The translations under genes and the position numbers were made by a program. The notes under the pieces were generated by a model. It did no database searches. It was not told the origin of the DNA and saw nothing but the letters and a program-made list of their open reading frames with translations. From Drosophila miranda (lineage: Eukaryota > Arthropoda > Insecta > Diptera > Drosophilidae): a stretch of 64,000 nt of DNA. This document shows positions 22,178 to 37,100 of the stretch, piece after piece (the first letter of the stretch is position 1; each line of letters starts with the position of its first letter). Location of the stretch: assembly GCF_003369915.1 (NCBI RefSeq), contig NC_046676.1, positions 6,944,001 through 7,008,000 on the forward strand, given 5' to 3'.

Positions 22178-25100
22178 TCAGTACACCGAATTGTGATGCT
22201 CGTAGTTGTTGTGGGCGGCTGCGGCATGGTGCAAGTACGATGGGATAGCCGTGGCGTTAAGCTCCGAGGCTCGCCGCCGCAGCGCTGCAATGCTATGTCC
22301 TCGCCACACGTCCTCGTCGGTTGCACCGTCTGTAGGCGACTGCATCGACTGGTGGCAGTGGAGTCCTTCCTGCTGCTGCTGCTGCGATGGAGTCGGCGGT
22401 GCCATCTGTAAGGTAAGCGGTGAAAGCTTTTGTTGGGGGTTGGAATAAAGCTCTCCAGGGGTTGTAGTTACCTGCTGCTGTTGGTGAGTCTGCTGCTGCT
22501 GCTGCTGTTGGTGAGTCTGTTGCTGCTGCTGTTGCTGTTGGTGAGTCTGCTGTTGCTGTTGTTGGTGAGTCTGCTGTTGCTGCTGCTGGTGGAGCGGCTG
22601 CAAAGGACAATGTAACTTAACAGTGGTGGGTGTCCCGGCTAGGTACTGGCAAGAAACTCACCATGGACTCGCCACTCAGCTCGTTCTGACTGGCGTTTGG
22701 CTGCGTGGAGATTGGCGGTGGGGTCACCGAGGAGCAACTGTTCATGTTCGGCGGTGTTGTGGCGCTCGGGGAGCCGCTCGGCCCGCAGGCTACCCCGCCC
22801 ACACTGTGCTGGTACATCATGGAGTCTCCTGGAGGGAGAAAACCCAGATTAATGGCTGCCTTTGTCTCTGTGATTGGTGCAAGCAGCGCCCGATTTCAAG
22901 TTTCAAATTTTATATTCCAACAAAAAAGTGTAACAATGAAAACTTTGCTGCTGACAGCCAAAAAACATGTCTCCAAAATTTCAATTAGCACAACTATACG
23001 AAACCAAATAAACGAAACAGAAGACCAACGAAATGCCTTTGGGTACGGGTGTTCCTAAAAATTAAACGACTGTTCGCTAATTGATCGAACAAATAAGCAG
23101 CCCAACCAGCGGTCCAGCGATCCATCGGCCCAGGGCATTATAAACCTTATGCGATGCGATATCGTACCATACAGTATTTGGGGCTACCGAAAAAAAGTGT
23201 TATGAGTTCAAAGAAATTGTGTCGTGCCTGGTCAATTGACGGGAGAACTGGAACTGGAAATGGATTGTATCGAAAGCTAAGCAAATACATCAGCAGAAGG
23301 AAACGAACGACAAAAGCAAAACAGAAATAATACGAGTATTACCAATGAAAAAACCGAAAAAGTGTCAACGCTTGTCTTTTGTTCGCCCGAAAGTCAGATG
23401 GAAAATTTTCGGGGCATGTGATAGCTCAGATAATTCTGATATGGAGTGGGGAAGCAGGGGATTCAGGGCCTGACGCAACACCTACCCAGAGCATTCAGGC
23501 CGTAGTGCTGATAGCTGCCCGCCCCCAGGGCGGAGCCCATGTTAATGCCCGAGTTGAGGCCGCTGTTCAGCGAGGAAGATAGCGGCGACGACTGATTCAG
23601 CTGGCCAAAGCCTTTTCCCAATTGCAGCGATTAGTGGGGGATCCACAAGATACGAGATACGGGTTAGTAGAGATAGAAGTGGCTAGGAGCCTGGGCTGAC
23701 TGATCCACTCACCTGCTGTCATGGGGTTGACCCCCACACTCCAGCGGTCGCCGCCAAACATTCCGGTGCCGCAGAGGCCGTCACCCATGGCGATATTCGT
23801 GATATTGGCCCCGAAGGGCGGGAGTCCGTGCGAGGGCAGCAGGGCTCCCGGGGTGCGGAAGACATTGGTGGTCTTCTTGCGCTTCTTCCACTTGGCGCGT
23901 CGGTTCTGGAACCAGACCTGGAAAAGAGCAATGGAGGATGGTATTAGCTATTGGGCTAGTTTTAACCAACCAATATTGGAGTAAGGCTAGATGAGAAATA
24001 ATGACTGGACCGGCGATCTACCTTACCGATCTAGATTTAAGTCATATCAATCTTTAACCCAAGAATCTGTAATCCAAGTAGTATGTAGTTTTTTCGATTT
24101 CAAGATGGTATTCTTGATTAGCAGATAGTTCTATTGTGTGTGTATGAGTGGCATACACATACCTGTAACTTTGTGCTTCGGCTCCTTGTTAAGCAGCAGC
24201 AACCCCACCCCGCATCGCAAAACCCACTCCAAAATCTGCCTCCTACATGGTCTTAATCGAGATCAATTACCGTCGTGACAGTCGAAACATGTCTCGAAAC
24301 ACGCACACACGCACACACGCACACATGCGAGTATTGTACAAGCAGATTTACATGCGCATAAATTCCATATGTAAATTCTTCATCCATAGGCAGAGAACAA
24401 GGCAATCAGCTATTTGGCGAGCAATCCGCCCAAGCCCCAACCCCAACCCCAAACCCCACCACAGCCACAGACCCTCTCCAACAGGTACCGCATCTTTGGT
24501 CATCGCCAGGACAATGACGGGACTGGCCCTTCGATACGCTTTTGTCTTATGGCCGGAGAGGTCGTAGCCCGTGTCGGATGTGTGCTGTGTTCGCTTCAAA
24601 TTGGCATTTCCATATGCATAAGAACGGAGAACGGAGCCGGGCCACGTAGACATGTTGATGTTTTGACATTTACAAGGCAGAACACGAACACAAGCACTCC
24701 AAGCACACACCCAAGCTCCGGATCGGGGGGCCAATGTGTTGCCTATATCTAGGGGCCAGAGCCAGACCGTTTGAGGACCTCCGATTGGAATATCTCAACT
24801 TTTAACTTTCTGCTTTTCTATAGTGCTTTTTTTGTTTTGTTTGTTGCTGATTTCCACATGTTTTTTGCAGGTGGAAAATGAGAAAACAAAGTCCCAGCGA
24901 GTGAATGACTAGTGACATGAAAACGATTTTTCCGCCATCAAGGCATCAGGCCGTTCGCATCCACATCACTCGAAAGTCGGGTTGACAACTTAACCGTTAT
25001 ACACACACCTTTACCCACTCTCATACACATACATCCTATGTATATAAACAGTTATATAGAATTTATAAATCCCAGCATTCGTGGCAAATCTTGAGCTGTC

Positions 25101-28100
25101 ACCGACTGTCGACTGTTTCTGTCTGAGTGCGCCAGACTAATGGCAAAGGAATACCAGGACCAAACAGAGAGCCACACACAGCAAACAGGATAGACAGGGA
25201 CAGTGAATGTACAGGAGAAAGAGAGAGTGAGAGAGTCTGAGTGAGAAAGAAAAATGGCAAGTTTTGCGCAAAGTAACTTTGCTTGTAAGGCCTTCTGATG
25301 GTTCTGACTTCAGATGGTCCCTGGGGGGTTTGTCATATGTCGGACAATGGCAGACACCACCGAAGAGAACTCCACTCCACTCCACTCAAGCTCAACCGAA
25401 CAGAACTGGACTAAGCTAAACAGAAATGAACTATCACAGGTTGGCTGGATGGTACACCAGGGACGCTAATGTGCCACATTGTGGAAGGGATAAAGGGTGG
25501 GGGCAAGGGGAACAGGCATGGCAGGGCAGGGGCAGGGGTAGCCAGGGAAGCGGGACTGAAGTCGCTGGGGTGAGGGTGTGTCGGCGACCTTGACTTGTTT
25601 ATGTTTTTTACGTGTTTATGCCTCGCTCTCTATTCATTAACTTTTAATTTAATAATTTAAGACAATGTCTGACTGTCTGCCCTCCTGCTCTCTCTATCTA
25701 TCTCTCTCTCTCATTCTCTTTATCTCTTTCTGCAGCTACGTTTCTCTCTCTACCACTTGCTGCCTCTTTCTGCCGCATTGAGTTTGGCAAATTAAATATG
25801 CTTGCTGCTTTTATTTTGCTTGCCACTTTCGTGAGTGCCAGAACACACCTACGCAGCAGGACAGAACACGAACGGAAACAAGACGGAGAGGAAGAAGAGG
25901 AAACAGAGGAAGAAGCCAACAGCAAAAAGCAAAAGTCATTGCCTTCCGTTGGCCTGGTCTAAGGTTGAGGGCTGGGGCCGAGATAGCCATTAAATTGGCA
26001 TAACGTGCATGACGTGCCCGGCACGTAAATAGGCGTTAAAATGTCGGTTAAACAAAACATTTATTTTTTATGCCCAATATCCCTGCCGCCATCTATGCTA
26101 GAGTGTGTGTGTGCGTGCGTCTACTTTTATGGGAGGGTGTGTGCGGTGCCAGACACAAAAAAACAACATGCGTTTGTGTGTGTATGTGTGTCTCCGTTTG
26201 CATTTGATTTGTTTTCCGCGGCTTGCTTTTTCCCTACCTTTTCCTTTTCCTTCCTAACTTGCTTTTTTTTTGGCTGCGCCCAATTTTAAGCGTGAATCCG
26301 AAAATCGGTATAAAAAAGAAAACCGAAAAATGCTCCTTATGTCGCGTTAAATTGTGTGTCTACGGTAATTTTTTAAGCTTCACCCTTATGCATAAATTAT
26401 CAGCCGCTGAGTGGCCTGACTCCCGCCCCAGGAGCGCATTGCTTCACTGATTTGTGTTTACAGGATACTCCCAGAGCGAAAGGGTATGATGGACGAGTGT
26501 AGAAGGTTGTATCAGGCCTTCACCTTTAGAGATTACTAAACTATGGGTTATGCTTTAACTCGGACCAGATATTTCTGTTTCAGATTGTAGGTTGTTTTTT
26601 TATACCCGATACTCAAAATGAGTATTGGGGTATATTAGATTTGTGGTAAAAGTGGATGTGTGTAACGTCCAGAAGGAATCGTTTCCGACCCCATAAAGTA
26701 TATATATTCTTGATCAGCATCAATAGCCGAGTCGATTGAGCCCTGTCTGTCTGTCCGTCCGTCCGTCTGTCCGTCTGTCCGTCTGCCCGTCCCCTTCAGC
26801 GCCTAGTGCTCAAAGACTATAAGAGCTAGAGCAACGATGTTTTGGATCCAGACTTCTGTGATATGTCACTGCTACAAAAATATTTCAAAACTTCGCCCCG
26901 CCCACTTCCGCCCCCACAAAGGACGAAAATCTGTGGCATCCACAATTTTAAAGATATGAGAAAACCAAAAACGTAGAGTTGTAGAGAATGACCATATCTT
27001 TAAGACTGCGGAATCTGAATTGGATCGTATTATTATTATAGCCAGCATCAAGAAAACAATTTCATTTTTTCTCGCCCTGTCTCTCTCTAACACACACGTA
27101 GCATAGGTGGCTTTGCTTAGAGTAAAACATTAGCGCCTAGATCTCAGAGACTACAAAAGCTAGAGCAACCAAATTTGGTATCCACACTCCTAATATATCG
27201 GACCGAGACGAGTTTGTTTCAAAATTTCGCCACACCCCCTTCCGCCCCCGCAAACGACGAAAATCTGGGGATATTCAAAAATCTCAGAGACTATTAAGGC
27301 TAGAGTAACCAAATTTGGTATCCGCACTCCTGTTAGATCTTACTATAAAACGTGTATCTCAAAATTTCGCCCCACCCCCTTCCGCCCACACAAAAGACGA
27401 AAATCTGTTGCATCCACAATATTGCACATTCGAGAAAACTAAAAGCGCAGAATCATAGATAATGACCATATCTATCAGATTGCTGAATCTGGACCAGATC
27501 AGATAATTTTTATAGCCAAAAGGAACAAATCAATTTGCACTGGCTTCGCAGCGCCCGACGACAAGCTCAGACTGATTTTCTGTCTCTCTCTTTGTCGTGT
27601 CGTTTAATATTAGCGGCGTCTGCCTAAGGAGAGCCATACTGACTAAGTATCGGGTATAACCGTAGAGTTGCGGTGTCCGCAGCAACTCACAACGTTCCCC
27701 CTCGTTTATATCCGGTTCCAGAAAAACCCCAGAGAAACACCCCACAAATCAAGTAAAATAACATTGGTATACCCGGTTAGATTATGGGAAACCTGCTTTC
27801 GCTTTGTTTGTAGATTATGGCTTGTAGATTATACCCAGCATATGTGCATCCTATACACGAAACTTCTTCGGGATGAAGAAAAATGTTCTCAAAGTTCCCA
27901 CCAGTTTTAAAACTTCCTTAATGAAATACTAAAAAGGTGTTCCATTCTATGTTAAATAGGTATATCATATTTCGCAAGCATGCGGCTAAGACCTCTATAT
28001 ATCATAAAGCTGCCATAAGAATTATTCGAAAGGGTTTCACCATCTTCGACTGGATCTTAACTTTTCACTGTTTCACTAAATTTTAAATCAAATGAGTTAA

Positions 28101-31100
28101 TGAGTACTTTTGCCTCACCCTGAAGGGGGCCTTGCTCTAGTTAAATGAATTCATGGTTTCTGTTGTATAAGTTGCTTAGTCAAGTAACAGTATGTGTGAT
28201 AGCTGTTATCAAAAATAGATAGTCTAGGAATAACTTTTGCCATATCTCCCATTGAGGCAGTGAATGGATTTTTACCAAGCTCAAGTGTTTTTATTGTTTT
28301 TAGTATTCGATCACACTTTCAACCCTCCGTCCGTACCGTACCTCCAGTCTCTAACAACAATCCTTCAACAGTAGGCTGCCCTGCCAGGCAGACACACAAA
28401 AAACAGAAGCCGACAAAAAATTTCAGCCATATGTTTCCCACAAAAGCATTTTCATGTTTGACTTTTAATTTTCACTTCACGACTGACACTGCAGCAGCTA
28501 CGGAAGCAACAAAACCCAACAAATAAGAAAATACACCACCAGCAAAAAGCCAAACAAAGCGGGGGGAGACAGAGAAAGAGGGAGGGAGGGACAGGGGCAA
28601 CTGTTGCAAATAATAAATGAGTCAAGTTCATGAAAAAGCAATTTCTTGCGGCAGGCCGCTGATATTAGCACCCAGATCCGGAAAGACCCGCAACCGGCAG
28701 GGGAGACGACAGACCAAATGAAGGCAGAAGTCAGGAATTAAGTATCGGCTAAATTACATGGCTATACCTAGGATGAGGGTGTGGTGAGGGCTGGGGAGCT
28801 GGAACTGCGGCTGGAAATGGGATAACAAGTGATTTGCTTTGATTTTATGGGCTGGATAGGTGGATGGTGTTCGCAGTTCCGGGAGGGTGGATAGTAAGGT
28901 CTGAAGGGTGGGTGTGAAAGAGCCAACGGCTTTTTATTATGAACCTGTTTATTGTGTCGCCCTTGCTGTCATCCAGCCCCTGCCAACGTTAGTCCCAGTC
29001 CCATGTCATAATGGTCTCTGTCTGTCATAGCGGACTGGCACGGGCAGTGGCCCATCCTCGCGGCTTGAGCCTTGTTTATGATATCTGCTCGGTTCGTTAT
29101 GCAACATTAATTGCACATTATGCTTAATGGCTGATTAAACAGCTGTAAGGATAACGAGGCCAATAGTAGCAACAGCCTCAAAAGAATCCGGTTAGCTTCG
29201 AATTGACTGCAACTGCAGCCCGCAATTTGCATATGACAGGCAACACAACACGAGTACCGATGACAACATAGAAATGCACTTTGGCACAAAAAGCCGCACT
29301 TCAACAACCAATTTCAAAATTATCAATCAGAGGCACAGAGCCGGATATATGCACATATACCCATGAGAGGGCATCGCATACTCGTGCTCGTTCAGTCCCG
29401 CGATAGTGCAGAAAATTGCAATCAAAATTCGATTAGTCTGCAGTGCAAATGTTATTCATCTATTCATCCTGCCAAAGAGACGGAGGACGGACGGAGGGGC
29501 TAGTGCAGCTCGATCCCCTCTTAATAAACCGTTGATTGGTAAAAGCCAGAAAGTGCAATAATACTCGTAATTTTCGGCTCGTTTTTATTGACAATTTTTG
29601 CTGGATCTGTGGCCTGACAGGAGATTGGATATTGTCTCTTCACAAGTACAAGTGCGAGTGCGAGTGCGAGTGCGAGTGCGAGTGCGAGTGCGAGTACGAG
29701 TATCTCTCGGATATTGTTGCTGCTGGGCTATAATCAAAAATCAATTGGCCGGGTTATTGCTTTCCTTGGCCCCCTTGTGGCTGCCAGGCAACCGGAGATG
29801 AGAAGACCACTCAAGAGGGGCCCGGTCCCCACCAAGCTGTCCCCTGGATATTGTTGGCCTTTGATGTTTGCCTGACTGGGCGGACGCCCTTTCTGCCTTC
29901 AGCATGTCTTCAACTTCAGTTCAAGCATCTTTTTATTATGATTATTGGTCCTTTCATATCCTTGGCGAGGACGGACTCCGACCTCTGATCCAACTCCCTC
30001 TCTGACTGCGGCTCTGAGTGGTTTATGGAAATCGCTTTTCGGCCAATATCTTTTCATTCCTGAGCATATAAAAAATGCGTATAAATTCATAAAATGCCGT
30101 CTCCGCGAAGCCTTCCCTCCCTCCATTTACCTCACTCCCACACACACATACACACGCACACAAACACACAAATGCGAGTCGATTTATTTTATGTTATCCT
30201 TTAAATCCTGCTTTACGAGTCGGCCCCGGCAACACTTGCTTCGAGGCCCAGACCCCACCCCATTCCCAACGCCAGACCCCCATGGAGCAGGGGCCAGTCC
30301 GCTGAGACTGGCTCAAAGTCTACTATGCCCGTCTCTCTCTCTCTCTCTCTATATATATCGCTCCGCGCTCTCCCTGTAGCCGTCTCTCTTTCTCTCCCTC
30401 TCCCTCTCTATTCGTTTCACTTGGAGAAATGTGTCGCACTGCCCTTTGATAGACATCATCAAAGTGGTTCTTTGAGGGGTTATTTGCGGGGGAACAACAG
30501 CCAATTCCGGACGAGTCCAACTTTTGATTTATGAAATAGTTTTGAATATTTGATGCATTTTATTTCTTTTGCATTTTGGGGGTTGCCGGGGCAACTGCAG
30601 CCCCCACTTTTGAGAGGTTGGAGCGTGGTGTTATGGACCATGCGATGCAACCCCCGAAATTGTTTTTGGTGCATTTGAGGAGCATGCGCAGGTCCAATCC
30701 GGCCCCCTCCACACCTCTTCGCTCTTTCTCAATCTGCCCCTGACTTGCTCTGGTTTTTTCTGCTCTTGGGTTTCTCGGAGAAGTTTTTCAACCTTTTTTC
30801 GTGAATGGGTCTGCGTGGGGGTGGTGCTCTTGTCATTCTATCAATGGCAGCCTCAGTTGGAGCAGCTTATCCCGGATAGACTCGCCAACCCCCAGCTCCA
30901 TGCCAGCGTCGTCTGTGCCCCTGCCCATCGGGCACTTTGGCACGCCATTTTCACACAAACATTTCAATGAAAAGTATCAACGAAATTGCTTTTGGAATTG
31001 CTTCATATGCCATAAACAGAATGCGTGCCAGATTTTCTTGATGCTCTTTATGTGCATTTTATAGAGGGACTCCTGGCCTCCAGTCTCTGGGATTTCTGCT

Positions 31101-34100
31101 GTCTCTGGCTCTTTTTAAAGCTCTCCACTAAACTTACTCCGTCGTCCACAGGCCCTCTTCTGCCTCACCCTTCGCTCCAGCCGCAGTTGCCACATTTTTC
31201 TGTTTGTTGCATATTTTCGTTTTTGGTATTTCAATTAAAGTTTAATTAAAATTTGCGATGCCATGGTTATACCAGAGACGACCCAGTCGCCTCAGGACCC
31301 GCTTCGAGGGCTTTCTCCTTCCAGCAGAGTCCTGCCCTTTGAATCCCAACCTCCTCTCCCACTCTTCCACCTTTGCATTTCCCTGAGATTTTAATAAAGA
31401 TGCTCTGCTCGCTTTTTATGAGAATATCCAGTCTAATTTTAGCAAAAAATTCAGATATGGTATGGGCGTCATAGAAATTCAGCTTATACATACATCCCGC
31501 ATATTTCCTCCTCCGCCCCCATCCCCATCCCCGCCCCATGATAGTGGCTCCCCCTCTCCAGAGTTCAGTGGGCTATTATTAGAGGGGCATTAAGCGGCTC
31601 AGCAAATAAATTAGTTCTGTCTGGAGTCGAGGCAATAATTTATCAATGCTCGCAGTGGGAAGGAAAGTCGTGAAGGAGCTCGGACGGCACTGGATTGGCC
31701 CGTACGGGACTGGTGTGGCCCGGATGGCCTGGACTGTCACTGGCCCTGCGCTTAAGCCAATCGATATTGCTTATTCCTGCTGAATCATAATAATTCAGGA
31801 GAGTTTTTCTGTATATATGTACGTATGTACGGATACAACTTTTCTGCATTAATTTTTGGATAGACAATGGCATTGCATTGAACTACGTTTTTCAGTTCAA
31901 ATCGATGTAGCAACAAATCCTGTTAAAAAAAAAAAATAATATTAAAGCAAAAAATTTTAAACTGAAAATTGACTTGATTTTTTCCGCTCTGTTCAGTTTG
32001 TTCGTTATTTTATGTATTGAATATTTAGCGTAAGTCTAACGTTGTGAGATGCAGCTACGGCCGCCACTCTACATTTATACCCGATACTCAGTCAGTATTG
32101 CTCATCTCCTCTCGTGCATATGAAGAGTGTGTGAAAGAGAGAGACGAAAAGGACTAAGCGCGTGGACGCTTTTTTGTTCCTTCTGGCTATAATTATAATC
32201 CAATCTGACCCGGATTCGGAAGTCTGGAAGATATGGTCGTTGTCTAGATTTTGAATTTTTGGTTTTTTCGTATCTTCAAAATTATGGCTCTAGCTCTCTT
32301 AGTCTCTGAGAACTAGGCGTCAATCAAGACAGGCAGGCAGACATGGCTCAATTGATTTGGCAGTTGACGCTGCCTAATAATATATATGTATACTTAATGG
32401 GGACGGAAACGATTCCTTCTGGGTGTTTTACACATCCATTTTTATATACCCCTCTACTCATTTTGGTATAAAAACACCAATTTGGAATACTTAATCATCT
32501 TCAACAATCTTTTAGGGGCAGAGCCTATCTTCTTTCTAGCCATTTCAGCTAACCGATCATAAAGCTGAAAAGTAGGGAACTAAATTCAGAAAAACTCCCA
32601 AGAAAGAGATGTAGTAGGGTCTCTAGAAGAGCTTCCTCAGACAAGATCTTGAGATATCCAGTTGTAAATTTAAGATTAAATCCGTTGCCAAGCGGTTGAT
32701 TGGTTATAAACCTTATGAACTTTTCAATCCCATCTCCTGCCCCTTTCACCTGCAGAGACCTGCGCTGCCTTGGCGCGGTTGCCTGGCAAATTAATCATGT
32801 GAGAAATTCATTTAGTGCCCAGACACACACACACACAAAGGCACGTGCTGGGACGACGCTCGCCCCACCCACCCACTGTGGCCCTGTCGCGTTGCAACAA
32901 ATTAATAAACAAACCAATAAATGTTAACATTCCAGACAAAGCCATTACAATGCTTTTGACAATCTCTCCGACAATGCCTTTGACAATGCCGAATCATGAT
33001 AAGTCAATTTTGCGGGTCATCTTCCATCCAAATTCAGTCCTCCCCAGTCCGCCGGCGCCCCGCGCCCCCTGTGGAGATGTCACGTGTGACGAACAGATTG
33101 TCCCGGACCCTGACCCGAGGCCACGTCCCGGCCACGTAAATTGTTCAATTGCTGCTGTGAAAACACAAATTAACAATTGCCGGGGAGCCTCCTGCTGGGC
33201 CCCGCCCTGGGCTTACGACTGCGTTAATTCCACCCCAACCCTCGGCAGATCCGATTAGGAAGGAAGTAGGAAGAGATGCTCTTCGCTCTGGCTTTTATGT
33301 ATTTATTAAATTATATTTACCATAAATGGTGCTGTGTGTTTGTCGCTGTGAAGAAACTCCTCTCTTAGCCAGTCGGCCGCTACGTGAGCCTCATAACTTA
33401 TGCACCTGCCACCCCCTTCACCCTTCACATGTGGAACTTTGACTTGATTTTTGTGGTAATACGGGTAGGAATTTTCCTGGAATTTAGTTGGGAGGAGACG
33501 GCAGGGAGCAGGGATCTGTAGGCTGTCTTTATGCCGTCATTAGCTGCAAATCCTGGTAGATTGATTTAGGGCCAGACGTGTGTGTGCATATCGAATGAGG
33601 GTCGGACCTCTTGCAAGTGTGAAAATACCTCCAATGCTCCAAGGAGCCACTAAATGTGTTATTTCAGTCTGCCACGGCCACGGCCACTGCCAGTGCCAGT
33701 GCCAGTGCCACTACCACTGCGACTAACAGCGGGCCAACTTAATTTATATGCTAATTTTATTAAACAACAATCCCGAAACTAATCCAACGGCCTGACATCC
33801 TCTAAGCCGCAACGACAACACAAAATCAAACATTAGAACAGCGGGATAGCGGGACAGCGGCTGGAAGGAGAAAATCAGCCAAAGGCCGACGGCAGACGCC
33901 TTCAGCGTTCAGCCTTTAGCCACCCTGCCGCCTGCATCATCCACCCTCTCCCTGTGACAGTTACCTGCATTGTCCCTTGGACAGCCGGATGGGGAAGGAT
34001 GAGCAAGGTTGTGGCAGAGGGAGAGGGGGAAAAGCATTAACAGGCAACACTGATACGCAATTATTAAAACAATTTATCAAAGTAGAACACATCCGGCAGG

Positions 34101-37100
34101 TTCGTACAGGCGGAGGTGGTGGGACAGGATCATCATGAAGGTGTCGCCCGCCCCCGCCGAGTAGGCAACAGTTCTCACTCATGGCTAATTGTTTTAGCCA
34201 GAGCAGTAGCAGTAGCAGTGGCAGAGAAAGAAAATCCTTCTATGGCCAATAAGACAAAGTTTTTGGCATTTATTTCAACCGCAAAACAATTCTCGCATTG
34301 CTTCACTGGCTGGCTGGCGAGAGAAGTAAGAACAACCGGAAACGGAAGCTTAAATACAAATTTAATGAAGCAGTAAATTCGATTGTCCCATAAACAAAGG
34401 CCCGGGCGAATGCAAAGGACCCCCGCCTAAAGAAGAGGAGCAGCGGGAGCTGGAGGAGAAGCAGCCACAGAGACAAGGATAATAGCAGCAGCAGCACAGG
34501 GGAGCCATGCCAGCCGCAAAAGGATAATGCCCGTTGTGCATGTGTGAGTGAGTGTCTGAGCTTCGCATAAAAACTTTTGCAAGAGAGAAACCAGAGCGAA
34601 AGAGGGGCGTTGGGGCGTTGTGGCGTTGGGTCGGCCGTGAACGCCTGGGTTGGGGCGTGCCTGAATGCCGGACTAAATGTGACTTTATGAGCTTTAATAA
34701 AGTATAATTTTGGGCGCTTAAATGGTGTTCGGCGGAGCCTCCCAGCAGCCCAGTGCCTCGTAAACTGCTGCAAGGAAAACGGAGAAAATATCCCACCAAT
34801 AATAAGAGAGCCGCAGACCCCTAATACGCCCTCTGGGCTGCTGCGGTTTTGTGCAACACAAGTGAAATGTCATGTCAGCCCCAAAATGAACTAAACCGAT
34901 TTCGGAGAGAGCTCCAACTGACAGCCGTCGAACCGCAGGACAAAACCACGTAAAGTGTGATGGGGCAGGGGCAGGGCACTCACCTGGACACGGGACTCGG
35001 TGAGGCCGATGCGCATGGCGATCTCCTCGCGCATAAAAATGTCCGGATAGTGGGTCTTCGAGAAGCACCGCTCCAGCTCGTTTAGTTGGGCCGGGGTGAA
35101 GCGCGTGCGGTGTCTCTTCTGTTTGTTTTTGTCCAGGAGCTGTACCGAGAGAAACCAAAAGAGAAAAGAGACGCACACACATGAATGAGATGTATATATG
35201 TGTATATGTATCTTAAGTACACACTAACTACCAAGGAATGCAATCTACAAGCTACAGTACACTACAGTAGTACAGAACAGTTAAAGTAGGATAGGATTGG
35301 AGTTCTACGGTTCTAAGTATGGAAATCAAGGTACACTTACTTTTGGTTTTTTTGTGATTATTATTACGAATATGAGTCATGGCACATTTAATAGGTTCAT
35401 TACACAATTCAGAACACACACATTCACGTTTTTGGAAACAGATTTGCGTTTTGTATCGAATTTCGAATTGAATTGTATTTGATTTTTGTTTTTGTTTTTG
35501 TTTTTGGCATAGCAGAGTAGTATTTGAAGGGAAAATAAACATCGAAAAGAACATGGATTATTAAAAAAGTTTGGTATAAACTATATATCTATCACTTTCG
35601 CTCTCGCTCTGCTTCTCTCTTTCTCGCTCTCTTTCTCTCTCTCTCTTTCTCTCTCTTGCTCAGCTTATTCTCTCACCTGATCCTGTTGCTGCATGTTGGT
35701 GTTGCCGCTGCCACCACCTCCGCCTCCGCCGCTGCTGTTGTTGCCGCTGTTGTTCGCGTTGTCGCACAGTCCACCGGAGATGTGGAGGCGTGACACGCCA
35801 CCTCCAACTGGCAGTCCAACGCCACCTCCGCCCGAACCGCCGAGATCAGCCAGATTCGGAGCACCGGGCAACTGTCCGAAGCTGTTAACGCCCGCGTGCA
35901 GCGCCGTCAGTGCGGCCTTGGGCAGATCACAATCCTTGGGGCCTGCAGCGAAATACATATATGCATACTTTATTAATGATAAGATTTTTTTTTAAGGCTC
36001 AATAAGAATCGTCTATAATACTTTTAATTTCAAATTTTGTTGCGTTTCTGTTAAATTTCAAGTCAAGTTTCGATTTGGATATCGAATTCTTCACATCTAC
36101 ATCTATATTTGTTCTCCATTTGGGCAATTGTTCTTTTGTTGCTTCTTTACCAGAAAAAAATTGGTCTCTGCATTAGATATCTGTCACCAATTGATATTTC
36201 GGAATTTTGCAGTGCACAAAATTTTTTGCATTTGTTATAATTTGCTTTCAATAATGTCGAACTTCGTGGTCAATATTTAAATTTTGACCGTGGGTTTAAT
36301 GAGCGTGGTAATACACTGGATCATGTGGAAACTTATTTTGGGGGCGATGTTTCATGTGGCCATCGGTGTCGTTGTGGTGATCTGCAGCGCATATTGGTTG
36401 GGGGAGTCCGTTCCGCCTCAAAATATTAGTCCAAATCGTGGTGCCCAAGAAATGCGACAACCCAATGGAAGGCTGATTAAAAATCAGGGACTTTCCAAAA
36501 GCTTAACATACGTATTCGAATGATCAATAGCTTACACCGATAGACTGATAGTTCCACTGATTAAACAATCCACAGATGCTAAGGCGTATCGAAAGGGAAA
36601 ATTTTATAAACCACTCAGCCACACAAAATACAAAACACACGGCACTCGATGATGAAAGTTACTTTTGTTGAATTATTGTTGAGATGTTAAATTAAATCTC
36701 TTAAAGTCTCTCGGGGGAGGGCTAATCGTCTGTCTACTGGTATTAATTAATTTTTTCGGTATCTACGCGGGGCTCTGGTTGGAAGCGGTGAGGTAACGAC
36801 CTAGAGTATTGCTCGGACCGAACTGCGGCGATCGGATAAATTGAATTTTTCAACAACCTGTCATTCAGGAGGAGAAAAAGATGCCAAAAACAGTCACAAA
36901 CGAACGGGTGAGCCAGAGAGAGAGAGGGAGAGAGAGACAAACAACAAACTGAGGTGCGATACACACAGATACAGATACAGCAGCAGGCGCAGATACAGAT
37001 ACGAGACTGTGAGCGAGCGGGCGAGCGAGCGAGCGAGTAAGCGAGTGGTAACCCCTTTTCATTTCCTACCTTTTGGTCTCACTCGACGACGTAACGTATC

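Larger units (their letters stand above)
23918..34983 (-). other. otp intron 3, the 11 kb intron splitting the homeodomain
   Basis: No second gene is supported inside. It contains two DINE-1 copies, listed separately, plus microsatellites at 29653-29697 and 33671-33716 and pyrimidine-rich runs near 25680-25740 and 30330-30410. Its size and position make it a candidate home for otp enhancers, but I see no specific site I can defend. Confidence 0.6.

Noticed and set aside
22430..22615. Leucine-rich plus-strand frame resembling a membrane protein
   Set aside because: It is the complement of the otp polyglutamine tract.
29598..29801. Frames through the (TGCGAG)n repeat
   Set aside because: Six-base repeats keep frames open automatically.
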